From positions 1 to 57,152 of the forward strand of contig JAJZQD010000004.1 of assembly GCA_021847735.1 (NCBI GenBank): a DNA stretch of 57,152 nucleotides, in the 5' to 3' direction. Both the position numbers and the translations under genes were made by a program. The notes beneath the pieces were generated by a model. That model did no database searches, was not told where the DNA came from, and saw only the letters and a program-made list of their open reading frames with translations. Positions within the stretch are counted from its first letter, which is position 1. Each line of letters starts with the position of its first letter. Positions 1 through 9,322 of the stretch are shown one piece after another. Origin of the DNA: Bacillota bacterium. GTDB lineage: Bacteria > Bacillota > Thermincolia > Thermincolales > UBA2595.

Positions 1-42
1 TTACCAGTTAATTAGATACCACCTCCTGTACCAGTAGTATGA

Positions 43-284
43 AAAAATAAACCTCCCGCCCGAAAGAAATAAGAATTCTTTCAGGGACGAGAGGTTGTTC
101 CCGCGGTACCACCCTGGTTGGCCTGTCCGGCCCAGCTTGAAATGCGATAACGGGCATTAGCCGACTACAGCTTTTAAATGCTGTCCGTTAGGGGGTGGAT
201 TCAACATCTGGTTTTACCGGGTTACACCCGCCACCGGCTCTCTGAAAAAACCATTACGCCTACGGTCCCCGTCATCACGTTTAT
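43..284 (-). promoter_or_regulatory. T-box leader (tRNA-sensing) with terminator
   Basis: On the minus strand, the T-box core AGGGTGGTACCGCG (102-115) is followed by a strong hairpin (about 52-94) ending in a T-rich run (43-51). That is the classic antiterminator/terminator pair. A stem I-like region with AGAGAGCC lies near 233-243. The controlled gene starts beyond the left edge; a ribosome site AGGAGGTG is visible at about 18-26. It should encode an aminoacyl-tRNA synthetase, an amino-acid biosynthesis enzyme or a transporter. The specifier codon is not certain: the GAATCCACC region (about 198-206) would give TCC (Ser) or CCA (Pro), depending on alignment. Confidence 0.88.
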
Positions 285-314
285 AATATACTGTTTGACC
301 AAGGTTGTTGTAAA
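285..314 (-). promoter_or_regulatory. Candidate sigma-A promoter of the T-box transcript
   Basis: Read on the minus strand, TTTACA (309-314) and TATATT (285-290) are separated by 18 bases. They lie just upstream of the T-box leader. This is a motif match only. Confidence 0.45.
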
Positions 315-375
315 ATATTTTACTACAAATTTGCACATCAGACAAGAAGAAACCGACATTTGTAACCGGAGAATT

Positions 376-1374
376 TTATTTTAGCATCTCCACAAACGCA
401 TCTATCCTCATTTTCGTTCTGGCGTCCAGGTGCAGCGGCCTGTCCCCTTCGATGGTCAGTACCGGGACCTTTAGTTTGCGCCTGATGATTAAATCCTGAA
501 TCTGGCGGTAACAGAAGCTTTGAGCATAATGGATAACCCCTTGTACATTTCGCCTCTCGATTTCCCGCAGGATATCCTCGAGCCGCCAGAAAATATCGTA
601 AGGATATGTATAAAGAGAGTACTGTTCAACGATGTCACCTGTGTCAAAGGGCATTGTAAACTGCCGCTGAGTTTCGTTAAATACCACCCTTGCCCCTTTG
701 TACTCCAGGTAGTCGTACAACTCCGTCATAATCGGGGGCACACCTATGTAGCCAAGCCTGATAGGGGCATCAATTTGGGGGGCATTTCCCACCGCCGCCA
801 GGTACTTTTTTGCTTCTTTTCCGAACTTTTGGGGATCCCCGTTAAAATCGCTGCAGCATACCTGCCACAGGTGGTTGTCAAAACCCTTCACCCTGTTGTC
901 CTGCCAGGTGAGCTCGTCTATCCGGTGGATAACCGACCTGACCAGGTCCAGGGTTTTTTTTGTTTTCTTGACCTGGGCCCAGTTCACTCCAAAGGCCCCC
1001 ATCAATTTCTCAATCTGCAATTTCAGCATGTCCCTATCCCGGTCAAAGGGATAGGCAAAAGGTATAATCTCAATCCCCTCCAAATGCAGGGTCTCCATCA
1101 AAGCGTGGGTATTGCTGCAGTCACCCTGGGTAACAGCTATAACCCTTTTGATATCTTTGTCTCTGACCACACTGGTATATATCCCTTTTATCCATGAACA
1201 GAGGTTGCGCGGGTACCCCGCCAGTTCTGCATCTTCAATCATCGTCTGGGGGCTTTCGTCAGAAATAAAAATATTGTTTAAATCCACCGGCACACACCCG
1301 GCGGCATACACCACCTCTATTGGCACAGTGGTGGTAATCCCGATTTTGTTATCCACTTTGGTCCCACTCTCCAA
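376..1374 (-). CDS. 2-hydroxyacyl-CoA dehydratase family protein (HgdB/FldC type)
   Basis: The 332-aa protein has the layout of a 2-hydroxyacyl-CoA dehydratase component D subunit: an N-terminal IGITTTVPIEVVYAAG segment, a DLNNIF segment, candidate Fe-S cysteines in AAGC, NLCSW, GDCSN and QSFCYRQ, and the C-terminal IEGDRP...TKMRIDAF signature. Classical members use a [4Fe-4S] cluster and an ATP-driven activator; no activator or second subunit lies nearby. It is the last gene of the glutamate mutase operon, 9 bases after methylaspartate ammonia-lyase, so it probably acts on a linked acid or CoA ester. The TTG start at 1374 has a weak ribosome site, and a GTG at 1356 fits the family N-terminus equally well. 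The family call is firm; substrate and partners are unknown. Confidence 0.82.
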   Translation of the reverse strand: MESGTKVDNKIGITTTVPIEVVYAAGCVPVDLNNIFISDESPQTMIEDAELAGYPRNLCSWIKGIYTSVVRDKDIKRVIAVTQGDCSNTHALMETLHLEGIEIIPFAYPFDRDRDMLKLQIEKLMGAFGVNWAQVKKTKKTLDLVRSVIHRIDELTWQDNRVKGFDNHLWQVCCSDFNGDPQKFGKEAKKYLAAVGNAPQIDAPIRLGYIGVPPIMTELYDYLEYKGARVVFNETQRQFTMPFDTGDIVEQYSLYTYPYDIFWRLEDILREIERRNVQGVIHYAQSFCYRQIQDLIIRRKLKVPVLTIEGDRPLHLDARTKMRIDAFVEMLK

Positions 1375-1383
1375 ACGCTTTCT

Positions 1384-2637
1384 TTACCCGTACTTATGTT
1401 TTAAGATTGCTAATGTCCTGCTCATTTCATTATTCACTATCATGTAACCTTCGTCAACCCCCATCCCCGGTTTGGCCAGGATCTGGTCAGGCCTGGTGGC
1501 TAAAGCGACATGCACACATACCCGGGCAGACCGGTCGGTTTCGTTGCAGGTACCCCCCAGGTAAGCGCCGACACTTTTGTCTTTGGCATAAAGTACAGCC
1601 GAGATGGTATTGTTAATCCCACCCAGGTCGGGGGTCTTAATCTGTACCATATCGCCCGCCCCGGCGTCTACAAATTCCCTGATATCTTCCAGGGTATTGC
1701 ACCACTCGTCCGCTACTATTTCTATATTTATACCCTTACGCTCCTTGGTCTTGACCAACTCCACCAGGGCCGCTATCTGCCCTTCTTTGCTGCCCGCGTC
1801 TGTGGGGCCTTCAATCCGAAGTCTCAGCGGGGCCGCCGCCTCGGCCAGCCGGCCCATATATTCCACCATCCTGTCGGGGTTTTCAGCAAAGGCAATCCCG
1901 ATAGTGCCGTAGACATCTATATGGAGCACCGGATTGTAGTCCTGCGAACCCAGTTCCCTAATCCGCCTCGTTAACCAGGTGATATATTCGAGTAAAAGCT
2001 CCCCGTGTCGGCCCAGTTTGGTTTCTACATTATTAATGAGCCCGTGGGGCAAAACCTGGGCCCTCTTGATGATCGCCTTGTCGGCATTGGTGTAGCGGTC
2101 ATCCCCGGTTTGGGCAAACACCGGAATCGGCTCTCTGGCCAGTTCTGTACCGTATTCAGATGAGATTACTTCGGCCATTGTTACCTTTTTGGACTTTCCC
2201 ACGGCATCGAGCAGGGCCTGGGTCACTCCATACCTGATAGCAGTATGAAACCTGAAGCCATTTTTCCTTTTCATAGTATCAAACTCCTCGGCTATGGAGC
2301 GAAAATCCGTCAGGAAGTGCCCCTTCAACCGGGGTGCCACCTCCTCTTCAATCAAGGGAATAAAATCCGCTGCCAGAAACAGCGGGGCCCTCCCGCCGGC
2401 GCCCGAGTACTGGACGGCAGCGCAGTCGCCGTAGCATATCTGCCCATCCTCCAGCACCAGGATGATTGATACAGATTCGCCTCGCTGGCGAATAGCGGAA
2501 AACCCGGTAGTGACCGGGCTGCCGCACAGGGCGCAGCCGTCTACCGTTGCCCCGCCGCATTTAATGGCCATCTGGTCGTCAAAGTAAAACCCGGCAACTC
2601 CGGGCGAAGTTATGACATCTACTATCTTCAAGTTCAT
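1384..2637 (-). CDS. mal: Methylaspartate ammonia-lyase
   Basis: This cytosolic enzyme of the enolase superfamily deaminates (2S,3S)-3-methylaspartate to mesaconate and ammonia, the second step of the methylaspartate pathway of glutamate fermentation. At 417 aa it has the usual family length. Visible active-site elements are HIDVYG (Asp241), RIEGPTD (Glu276), ADEWCN (Asp310) and VQIKTPDLGG, in which Lys334 is the expected catalytic lysine; His198 in LPHGL matches the second base. GGTCNETDRSA follows near the C-terminus. It lies 5 bases downstream of the mutase epsilon gene, so it is co-transcribed with the enzyme supplying its substrate. No defects are visible. Confidence 0.97.
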   Translation of the reverse strand: MNLKIVDVITSPGVAGFYFDDQMAIKCGGATVDGCALCGSPVTTGFSAIRQRGESVSIILVLEDGQICYGDCAAVQYSGAGGRAPLFLAADFIPLIEEEVAPRLKGHFLTDFRSIAEEFDTMKRKNGFRFHTAIRYGVTQALLDAVGKSKKVTMAEVISSEYGTELAREPIPVFAQTGDDRYTNADKAIIKRAQVLPHGLINNVETKLGRHGELLLEYITWLTRRIRELGSQDYNPVLHIDVYGTIGIAFAENPDRMVEYMGRLAEAAAPLRLRIEGPTDAGSKEGQIAALVELVKTKERKGINIEIVADEWCNTLEDIREFVDAGAGDMVQIKTPDLGGINNTISAVLYAKDKSVGAYLGGTCNETDRSARVCVHVALATRPDQILAKPGMGVDEGYMIVNNEMSRTLAILKHKYG

Positions 2638-2642
2638 TCCTC

Positions 2643-4115
2643 CTAGTGCCTCGGCCGCCCCACCAACATTCCCTTACTGATAGCGTAAATATCATCAATA
2701 ACCATCTGAAAGCCGGGCTCCCGCTGTTCGCGGCGGCCCCTTTCGGCAATTTTCTCCCGGTGATAGTCTTTTATATCAGGTTCCATTGGCAGGTTCCCAA
2801 AATCAAGGAGCCTAACCGCCCCGTAGTTATCCCGCACCGGCATAATCTTGCCTGCGCTGACCCTGCTTGGGGCAAAGGGGACATCCAGCGTGCCGGCCTG
2901 AAACGCCCGTTCCGTACCAAGGGCCAGGTCTCCTTCCCCCAGTTCAAGGGCTTTTTCTATTAGGGCCCTGGTTTCTTTTTTGATTATAGCAATTTCTTCG
3001 TTAAGTTCTTTCGTCTCAGGCAGGGACTGGTCTCTGAGCATATTCAGGATTTGCCTCGTGGTCAGGATACCTGACGCATTGGCTTCCTTGGTGGGAATCC
3101 CCACCGCTTCATGAGGCGTCTTGGCAATCACTTTGGTAGCCTTGGCCAAAACCGCCGTCACGGCCCCCCAGGAAATGACACCATAGGCCTTGCTTTCGTC
3201 CTGGGGAAATCCCCCCATCCACTGGTGAAAAACCGTGGTTATTGCGACATTACCATATCCGAAACGGATATTGTATTCTTTGGCCAGCTCTTTCAAACTT
3301 CGCAATGCCGCGATATCCTGGATAAGGTTACCGCACTGGCCGTACCCCAGGGAGATGTTTCTAACACCCTGCTCAGCGGCGAGGAGGCCTTCGATTATAG
3401 CTATGGCATTGGAGATAGAAGGTGGTACCAGGGTTCCGGTGAGGGGTCCGAAGGGTTCCCTGTTTATGATAACCCCGTTTTCCGCGTAAAAACCCACCAG
3501 CCGGTCAACATACTGCCAGTCCCTGATGCTCCGGGAAATCGAAACATCTTTGCAATATGGAATGTTATATGAAATACCCCCACCCTCAAACGCGGTAAAA
3601 CCGCCGGCCAGGGTTATCTCTGCCAATAGCCTGGCATCAGGGGTACCGTGCCTCACCTGAACCGGCACATCAACAGCCTCAACAACTCTCCGGCAGGCAG
3701 CCAAACCATGGTTGACTGCCGGAAAGCCGTTTAGCATTGACCGCCCGTGGGTCCGGCTTTCTTCAATACCGGTCTGGGCCTCCTTATACCGGTTAAGCCT
3801 GGTATAACTGTCAATAGTTGTTGGCAGGAGGTCTGCACCTCCCACATCCTGAAGGTACCTCAATAATTCTATAAGCTCCGTGACCAGGGCAACACCCGCT
3901 CTGGGCTGGGTAAGGGTCACCCCGGATTCCTCGGCCTTGGCAAGCCGGTCGCTGAATATTTTGGTTTCGGGCATATTTTTATGGTAACCAAGGGCTTCCT
4001 GTATCTCCACCTCGGCGCCGGTAGGCCATCCCAAAAGGACTTCCTTCCTCATGGCAGAAAACTCATCAAGGTCCCATTTCATGTTTCTAAGATGCACTAA
4101 AAAGCACCCTTTCAT
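2643..4115 (-). CDS. glmE: Glutamate mutase epsilon (catalytic) subunit
   Basis: GlmE forms the TIM-barrel catalytic half of adenosylcobalamin-dependent glutamate mutase, which interconverts L-glutamate and 3-methylaspartate. The 490-aa protein matches the family length (about 480-490) with typical stretches such as [36 protein letters not shown] and [10 protein letters not shown]. The start chosen has AAGGAG three bases upstream, rather tight; an ATG eleven codons later (MKWDLDE) lacks a ribosome site but resembles the usual N-terminus, so the first residues are uncertain. The gene is 15 bases downstream of glmL. Confidence 0.97.
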   Translation of the reverse strand: MKGCFLVHLRNMKWDLDEFSAMRKEVLLGWPTGAEVEIQEALGYHKNMPETKIFSDRLAKAEESGVTLTQPRAGVALVTELIELLRYLQDVGGADLLPTTIDSYTRLNRYKEAQTGIEESRTHGRSMLNGFPAVNHGLAACRRVVEAVDVPVQVRHGTPDARLLAEITLAGGFTAFEGGGISYNIPYCKDVSISRSIRDWQYVDRLVGFYAENGVIINREPFGPLTGTLVPPSISNAIAIIEGLLAAEQGVRNISLGYGQCGNLIQDIAALRSLKELAKEYNIRFGYGNVAITTVFHQWMGGFPQDESKAYGVISWGAVTAVLAKATKVIAKTPHEAVGIPTKEANASGILTTRQILNMLRDQSLPETKELNEEIAIIKKETRALIEKALELGEGDLALGTERAFQAGTLDVPFAPSRVSAGKIMPVRDNYGAVRLLDFGNLPMEPDIKDYHREKIAERGRREQREPGFQMVIDDIYAISKGMLVGRPRH

Positions 4116-4130
4116 AGTCTCCTTATAATG

Positions 4131-5528
4131 TCAAATCCGGATTTCTGTAAGGTATTTTTTCATCATTCTCAGGGCAGCCACCGGCCTGATTTCAGCCAGA
4201 AGTCCCATCCCGGCCATAATATACTCCTTGTCCACCAGCACCTTGGGGTGCATGGGTTTTAACACCGTAGGCCGGCTCTGGTCAAAAAGTGCCCCTTTCA
4301 TCAGTACAGCCGGGTTAGGGTGATAAACAATGACACCCCCGGTCCCAATGAGGCAGTTAATCTGGGTAAGGTCTTTTCCCGTCTGGACATATGAGGCCCC
4401 AAAGGGGGTATAAAACGTTTCCACTTTGCCCACATGCCTTTCAACAGCAATGTCCACTGCGGTATATGCCATGGCATTATCAATTTCCCTTGATTTTTCA
4501 TCATCACTTAACATTCCCGGGTTACGGCAAATCTTTTTAATATGGCTTAAAACATCGTCCCCGGCCACCCGAAAGTTTTGCATCAGCCTCTGCAAACCGG
4601 CGCTTTCCAGCAGAGCCCGGGCACTGTATCTCATGCCCAGGTCTCCTTCTACCGTTCGCTTGGCAAAAGGTTCGGGCAGTCCTTTAAGCAAAATTCCGGC
4701 TTTGGTCGGTTCCCCGCCGGCCACCGAGTGAACATCGGTTGTCGCTCCACCCACGTCAACAACCAGCAAATCCTTTAGTCCCGGTTCACCTTCAAAACCC
4801 CTCGCCAGCAGTTCTGAGGCATTTAAGACAGCCGCCGGAGTAGGCATCAAAATCCTGTCAATAAACTCCTCCGCCTTCTTCAAGCCCTTGGCGGCAACTA
4901 TTTTTTCCAAAAAAACAGCCCTGATGGTTTCACGGGCGGGTTCGATATTCAGGACATTCAACTCCGGCATTACGTTCTCGGTAATCCTGACATCCTTCCC
5001 CGCCCCGGCCAAGACAGAGCCGACCTCATCCGTCACCGACTTGTTCCCTGCCACTACCACAGGAGCATGCAAATTCACCGCACCCGCCAACATCCGGGCG
5101 TTATGGATGATTACTTCTTTGTTGCCCCCGTCGGTTCCCCCGGCTAACAGGATAATATCTGGCTGCTGTCCTTCTATTTTTCCCACTTCTGACTTTGATA
5201 ACTCATGGGCGAAAATATTAATTATTCTGGCGCCGGCACCTAGGGCCGCTCTTTTGGCGGCCTCCACCGTGAGGTCCGGCACAAGACCGATGGCAATCAT
5301 GCGCAGCCCGCCCGCAGCGCTGCTGCATGCAACTTTATACTTATATGGAGGGTTATTCAGCCCGGCAGAACTTTCCAGTTCCTTCAGAGCATTGAAAAAA
5401 CCCTCCATAATATTTGTCTCCACTGTGGAGAAGGCTTTGGCCGTGGCCAAAACCGTTTCACTATTAAGGTCTGCAGCCGTAACTTTGGTGTAAGTACTGC
5501 CAAAATCAATCAAAAGCGCAATTTCCAT
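4131..5528 (-). CDS. glmL: Glutamate mutase-associated protein GlmL/MutL (ASKHA ATPase)
   Basis: The 465-aa protein begins with the phosphate-binding signature LLIDFGSTYTKV of the actin/hexokinase/Hsp70 fold and carries further nucleotide-site elements ILLAGGTDGG and DVGGATTDV. In clostridial glutamate mutase operons GlmL lies between the B12 subunit and the catalytic subunit and is thought to act as a chaperone or reactivating factor that exchanges damaged cobalamin. The ATG at 5528 overlaps the glmS stop by one base (TGATG), so the two are translationally coupled; an in-frame TTG one codon upstream is less likely. Confidence 0.95.
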   Translation of the reverse strand: MEIALLIDFGSTYTKVTAADLNSETVLATAKAFSTVETNIMEGFFNALKELESSAGLNNPPYKYKVACSSAAGGLRMIAIGLVPDLTVEAAKRAALGAGARIINIFAHELSKSEVGKIEGQQPDIILLAGGTDGGNKEVIIHNARMLAGAVNLHAPVVVAGNKSVTDEVGSVLAGAGKDVRITENVMPELNVLNIEPARETIRAVFLEKIVAAKGLKKAEEFIDRILMPTPAAVLNASELLARGFEGEPGLKDLLVVDVGGATTDVHSVAGGEPTKAGILLKGLPEPFAKRTVEGDLGMRYSARALLESAGLQRLMQNFRVAGDDVLSHIKKICRNPGMLSDDEKSREIDNAMAYTAVDIAVERHVGKVETFYTPFGASYVQTGKDLTQINCLIGTGGVIVYHPNPAVLMKGALFDQSRPTVLKPMHPKVLVDKEYIMAGMGLLAEIRPVAALRMMKKYLTEIRI

Positions 5529-5962
5529 CAATGCATCCCTCCGACCCCATCCACACCCAAGTCTTTCAGCAGTTGTGGTATAGCCTCTTCAGGCATTGTC
5601 CCCGGAGGATAGACCTGGTCAAACCCCATTTTCCTGTAAATTTCCTCCACTTCATGCCATTCTCTTTTCCCAACTACGAGGTTACCCCCCACATACATCA
5701 ATATATCACTGATTCCGGCTTCCGTGGCTTTTTCCCTTAGACCCCGGCAGTCCAACTCCCCGTGGCCGTAAAGAGATGAAACGAGGATAGCCTTAGCCCC
5801 TGTTTCTATAGCAGCATTCACAAATTCTTCCTGAGAGGCCAGCACTCCGATGTTGATTACCTTGAGGCCGGCCTGTTCCAAGGCATAAGCCAGGATTCTG
5901 TTCCCAACGGCATGGACATCTGCCCCAATTACACCAAGGACAACGGTTACCTGGTGACCCAT
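5528..5962 (-). CDS. glmS: Glutamate mutase sigma subunit (B12-binding)
   Basis: This 144-aa protein is the cobalamin-carrying half of glutamate mutase (also called MutS; unrelated to glucosamine synthase or mismatch repair). The lower-ligand motif DxHxxG is present as [12 protein letters not shown], where the His replaces dimethylbenzimidazole as cobalt ligand, followed by [11 protein letters not shown] and YVGGNLVVG of the Rossmann-like B12 fold. The ATG at 5962 has GGAGG eight bases upstream; a longer frame from GTG at 5977 would start inside that ribosome site and is rejected. It is the first enzyme gene after the regulator, 60 bases downstream of it. Confidence 0.96.
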   Translation of the reverse strand: MGHQVTVVLGVIGADVHAVGNRILAYALEQAGLKVINIGVLASQEEFVNAAIETGAKAILVSSLYGHGELDCRGLREKATEAGISDILMYVGGNLVVGKREWHEVEEIYRKMGFDQVYPPGTMPEEAIPQLLKDLGVDGVGGMH

Positions 5963-6022
5963 TAAATCTACCTCCACGAGCTTTACTATTTATTACTGTT
6001 CCCTATAAAGCTCAGGTAATAC

Positions 6023-6988
6023 CTAACTTCGTTTAAGTTCCAGCAGCGCCGATTTCACAACATTAACCGAGCCCGCATCAGGCAGATACCTGAACTCAAT
6101 TTCCGTTTTATGCTCCTTGTTCAAGTTTGTCACTTCCTTGTGGCGGTTTGGCGACACAACCACCGCATCCACCCTATCGATAAAATCCCGCAGCATGCCG
6201 GGGTCTTTAGTAGTAGTAGCAAATATTTCAAGGTGTTCGATGCCTGCTCTCCTAAGAGAACTTTTAATTTTGGCGACAAAGGTATCTGACAAACAGACTA
6301 TGCCCAGCCTTGTTCCCTGAGGCAGGCGGGCAATTTTTACAATCGTCTCCAACTGCGGATCCAGGGCTATTCCCACAATGTCAATACCCTTGACTTTGAC
6401 CAGTTCTTTTACCTCCTGAAGGTGAAAAAAGGTGGTCAGGACGAGATCTGTGGTAGTAATAAGCTTGTTACCCTCCTCAGGGCTGCAGCGAAAATCATCC
6501 AGCAGGATAGGCACAAAGGATACCCCCGGGTCAAGATGCAGGTCCCTTGAGAAATGGTCAAGCTGTTCCTTATTGCATTCTATGAAGGCAACCCTTACTT
6601 TGCTAAGCATCTCTTTCTTGGCCAGAACGCGCTGGTGAGTAATAACAAGGAATTCATCAATATGGAATCCCAGTTCGGCCGCTTCTTCAATAGCAATATC
6701 AACGATTTTCAAAAGCCGGTCCTTGCTTGATTCCCTGCGGTTTACCGCATCACTGTCGGTGACAAAGGTACCCCTGCCCTGGGTGGAAACAAGAATACCC
6801 GCCGCCTCCAGTTCTCTGTAAGCAGAACTGACTGTATTGCGGCTGATATTAAGTTTTTCCGCCAGTTCCCGCTCAGTGGGAACTTTTTTCCCTGCTTCCC
6901 ACGCACCGCTCTGAATAAATTTTTTTATGTCGTTGGATAGCTGCAAATACATGGGAATGCCTTTTTTCCGGTCCAGATGAAAGGACAT
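6023..6988 (-). CDS. GntR-family regulator of the glutamate mutase operon
   Basis: The 321-aa protein has an N-terminal winged helix of the GntR superfamily: PMYLQLSNDIKKFI, then VPTERELAEKLNISRNTV as recognition helix-turn-helix, ending with the wing TQGRGTFV at about residue 78. The remaining 240 residues do not look like an aminotransferase or a FadR/UTRA domain; they resemble an alpha/beta ligand-binding fold, so the effector cannot be named. It is the first gene of the operon, so autoregulation together with local control of glutamate breakdown is likely. ATG at 6988 follows GGTGA; an in-frame TTG is immediately before it. Confidence 0.87.
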   Translation of the reverse strand: MSFHLDRKKGIPMYLQLSNDIKKFIQSGAWEAGKKVPTERELAEKLNISRNTVSSAYRELEAAGILVSTQGRGTFVTDSDAVNRRESSKDRLLKIVDIAIEEAAELGFHIDEFLVITHQRVLAKKEMLSKVRVAFIECNKEQLDHFSRDLHLDPGVSFVPILLDDFRCSPEEGNKLITTTDLVLTTFFHLQEVKELVKVKGIDIVGIALDPQLETIVKIARLPQGTRLGIVCLSDTFVAKIKSSLRRAGIEHLEIFATTTKDPGMLRDFIDRVDAVVVSPNRHKEVTNLNKEHKTEIEFRYLPDAGSVNVVKSALLELKRS

Positions 6989-7008
6989 CAAAAAATCACC
7001 GCCAATGA

Positions 7009-7029
7009 GTTTTACTAATAACAGTTTAC
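7009..7029. promoter_or_regulatory. Candidate operator in the glm operon 5' region
   Basis: An imperfect dyad, GTTTTACT and AGTTTAC flanking AATAAC, covers the predicted transcription start and lies just before the GntR gene. GntR regulators usually bind AT-rich dyads of the GT-N-AC type. This is inference from position and symmetry. Confidence 0.35.
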
Positions 7030-7035
7030 AAGTAT

Positions 7036-7064
7036 AGTATATTATTTCCTCGTCTTCCTGTCAC
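7036..7064 (-). promoter_or_regulatory. Predicted promoter of the glutamate mutase operon
   Basis: On the minus strand GTGACA (7059-7064) and TATACT (7036-7041) are separated by 17 bases. This is a good vegetative promoter match about 50 bases upstream of the GntR start codon. Confidence 0.65.
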
Positions 7065-7077
7065 TTTTTTAGTAACT

Positions 7078-7105
7078 GAAAAAAAGTTCGCGAACCTGGC
7101 GAACT
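7078..7105 (-). terminator. Rho-independent terminator between the amidase gene and the glm promoter
   Basis: The minus strand shows the stem AGTTCGC/GCGAACT with a 7-base loop followed by a run of six Ts. It would stop readthrough from the amidase gene before the glm promoter. Confidence 0.7.
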
Positions 7106-7165
7106 CTTCACTAAAAAGCGTGCATATTTCAGTTCCCTGTGCGCGCACCGAAGTAAAACATGATG

Positions 7166-7188
7166 CCCGCCGTCCTCAGGACGGCGGG
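7166..7188. repeat. Perfect 10-bp GC-rich hairpin
   Basis: CCCGCCGTCC and GGACGGCGGG are separated by three bases. It follows the amidase stop codon but has no T-run on either side, so it may be an RNA-stabilising hairpin rather than a terminator. A degenerate echo of the arm, CGGCGGGCCC, occurs near 10452. Confidence 0.7.
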
Positions 7189-7218
7189 CCAACACGCTAT
7201 CAGTATTATCTTCTTAAA

Positions 7219-9099
7219 TCAATCACCGGCGGCAAAGTAGCCAACGAGCCCGTCGGCAATGGCCTGGGCCGCCTTGTCACGGAATTGCCCGTCTCTTAAC
7301 AATGCTTCATCATCCGTGTTTGAAACAAAAGCTGTTTCCACCAAGACGGAAGGCATAGCAGTTCCCCGCAGCACTGCGAAGTTAGCCTGCAAAATTCCGA
7401 CGTCATTCGTCCCTAGCAGGCCGACTAAGCTATCCTGGACTTTGGCGGCCAGCTTTTGCCTTTGGGTGAACTGGGCATAAAGCCCGGGGCTTGAAGACGG
7501 TGCGTAATAGTATGTTGAAGTGCCTCTTCGGGCCGAACTATCCGACGAATTGGCATGTATACTGACAAAAACGTCGGCATATGCGTTGTTAGCAACCGTT
7601 GTCCTCTCAGAGAGACTTATAAAGGTGTCCCCTTCTCTGGTGAGCAGGACGTTGGCCCCCAGTCCGGCCAGCTTATCTCTAAGCCTTAAAGCGGTATCAA
7701 GGTTGAACTCTTTTTCCTCCAGGCCCGTGATCCCGGTAGCACCGGGGTCGTAACCGCCGTGGCCGGCATCAATGACTATTACCTTCCCTTTGATGGACGG
7801 TTCCGACAGGCTAACAGTCAGTACCTGGCCGCTTTCGTCAAGGGAGGATAGGTGGCTTACAGTCTTATTCAAGTCAAGTACTACCCTGACAGCCATAGGA
7901 GTCAGGCTGTATTGCGCCACTCTTACCCTACCGACCATCGTACCACTGGGAGTAAAATCGCTTAGGCTGTTTACGTCACAGTTCTCAATGTCAATTACCA
8001 GCCGTGCGGGGTTTTGCAATGAACTCAGACTAAACTTTATTGCGCCCTCACTCTTGATTATAAGCAGTTCTTCCCCGTTTGCCCCGTTCTGATAGTCAAT
8101 ACCGGTAAGTTTTTGGGTCGGTTGAGGGGCTCCTTGGTCACTGGGGGTCCCGGGGACTGATCCGGGAGTTTCGGGTTCGGGTTTGGGTGGATTGGGCGGG
8201 TTAGGTGAGTTGGGGTCACCTCTCGACGGGTTATCTACCGAACGGATCTCAGCTAACCATCCTGCTATCCATCCCTGCCTGTTGCTTGAAAGATTAACCA
8301 TAAACCAATCGCCGCTCTGTCTCACAATAGTGAACTGTTCTCCGGCTTTTACCTTGGCCATTACGCTGAACCCAGTACCTGCACCGGTACGCACGTTTAC
8401 GGTTGTTCCTTTGACAATCAGGTACGTGCCTGATGTAATATTAGTACCTGAACCGTTTCCGGTATTACCGGGTTGATGATTACCGTTTTTGTCAGAACCA
8501 CTGCCGCCTGACTTGCCGCTGCCGGTACCGGTGTTGCCGGCTCCGCTGTTTGCAGGAGTTTGTTGGGTCTTCAAACTAACCAGCCAATTTGCTATCCAAC
8601 CGTACTTGCCTTTTCCCAGGTTAATCTGGTACCAACCGCCTGATTCCTTAACCATAGCAAATTCCTGGCCTTTGTTAACCCTGCTGACTTTCCCATAACC
8701 CGTAGCTGGGCCGCTCCGAACATTCACATTGTTAGATTTAACTACAACAATTTTAACTTCTTTTGCGCCTTTGTCCGGCTTAGAAGAGCTGCTTCCGGCA
8801 CTCGTTCCCTTCAATATACCCAGATAAGTATTGATTACCCATCCCGATTTACCGTTAGAAAGCTTTACTTTATACCAATTGCCTTTTTGGTCTAGTACCT
8901 GCAGTTTTGCGCCTTTAACGGCTGCACCAACCTTGCGGTAATTTGTACCCGGACCGGACCTTACATTTAAACTGGTAGCAGAGACAATTGCTGTTTTGCC
9001 TGCGGCAAAGGCGTTCCCGGGATACACGGAATTTACACTGAGCAAAAAAGCGACTACCATCATACTTGCGAAGAAGGTAACTTTAAGCTTACCCGACAA
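7219..9099 (-). CDS. Secreted N-acetylmuramoyl-L-alanine amidase with three SH3 domains
   Basis: The 626-aa exported cell-wall hydrolase cleaves the bond between MurNAc and the stem peptide. It has a signal peptide (residues 1-33, ending NAFA), three bacterial SH3 domains (about 37-96, 116-180 and 226-287, each with a LNVRSGPG-like core and a GW-containing end), Gly/Ser- and Pro-rich linkers, an AMIN domain (about 330-430) and an Amidase_3 catalytic domain (about 440-622). The zinc and catalytic residues are visible in IDAGHGGYDPG, the Glu of EKEFNLD, SIHANSS and VETAFVSN. The TTG start follows GGGGGTG by six bases; the nearby ATG frame stops after four codons. It appears monocistronic. Confidence 0.95.
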   Translation of the reverse strand: MSGKLKVTFFASMMVVAFLLSVNSVYPGNAFAAGKTAIVSATSLNVRSGPGTNYRKVGAAVKGAKLQVLDQKGNWYKVKLSNGKSGWVINTYLGILKGTSAGSSSSKPDKGAKEVKIVVVKSNNVNVRSGPATGYGKVSRVNKGQEFAMVKESGGWYQINLGKGKYGWIANWLVSLKTQQTPANSGAGNTGTGSGKSGGSGSDKNGNHQPGNTGNGSGTNITSGTYLIVKGTTVNVRTGAGTGFSVMAKVKAGEQFTIVRQSGDWFMVNLSSNRQGWIAGWLAEIRSVDNPSRGDPNSPNPPNPPKPEPETPGSVPGTPSDQGAPQPTQKLTGIDYQNGANGEELLIIKSEGAIKFSLSSLQNPARLVIDIENCDVNSLSDFTPSGTMVGRVRVAQYSLTPMAVRVVLDLNKTVSHLSSLDESGQVLTVSLSEPSIKGKVIVIDAGHGGYDPGATGITGLEEKEFNLDTALRLRDKLAGLGANVLLTREGDTFISLSERTTVANNAYADVFVSIHANSSDSSARRGTSTYYYAPSSSPGLYAQFTQRQKLAAKVQDSLVGLLGTNDVGILQANFAVLRGTAMPSVLVETAFVSNTDDEALLRDGQFRDKAAQAIADGLVGYFAAGD

Positions 9100-9322
9100 T
9101 CATGTCACCCCCTTTCCTTGTTAACCAAAGCATTCCTGTGTTACTAGATTTTAGAAATGCCTCTTGTTTCTAGGGTTCGACATTTTTGTCGAAATTCCTT
9201 CATGGTTATAGCTGGAAATACTGGAAAAGCGCGTCTAGTTAGGTTCCCTAAGCGCACGTTTATCTGTACTTTGTACTTTTGGTTTTCCATAAATGTGAAA
9301 AACATATGCTTTTCCGAAATAC

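Noticed and set aside
178-384. 68-residue plus-strand frame in the T-box region
   Set aside because: It overlaps the conserved RNA leader of the opposite strand and has no ribosome site.
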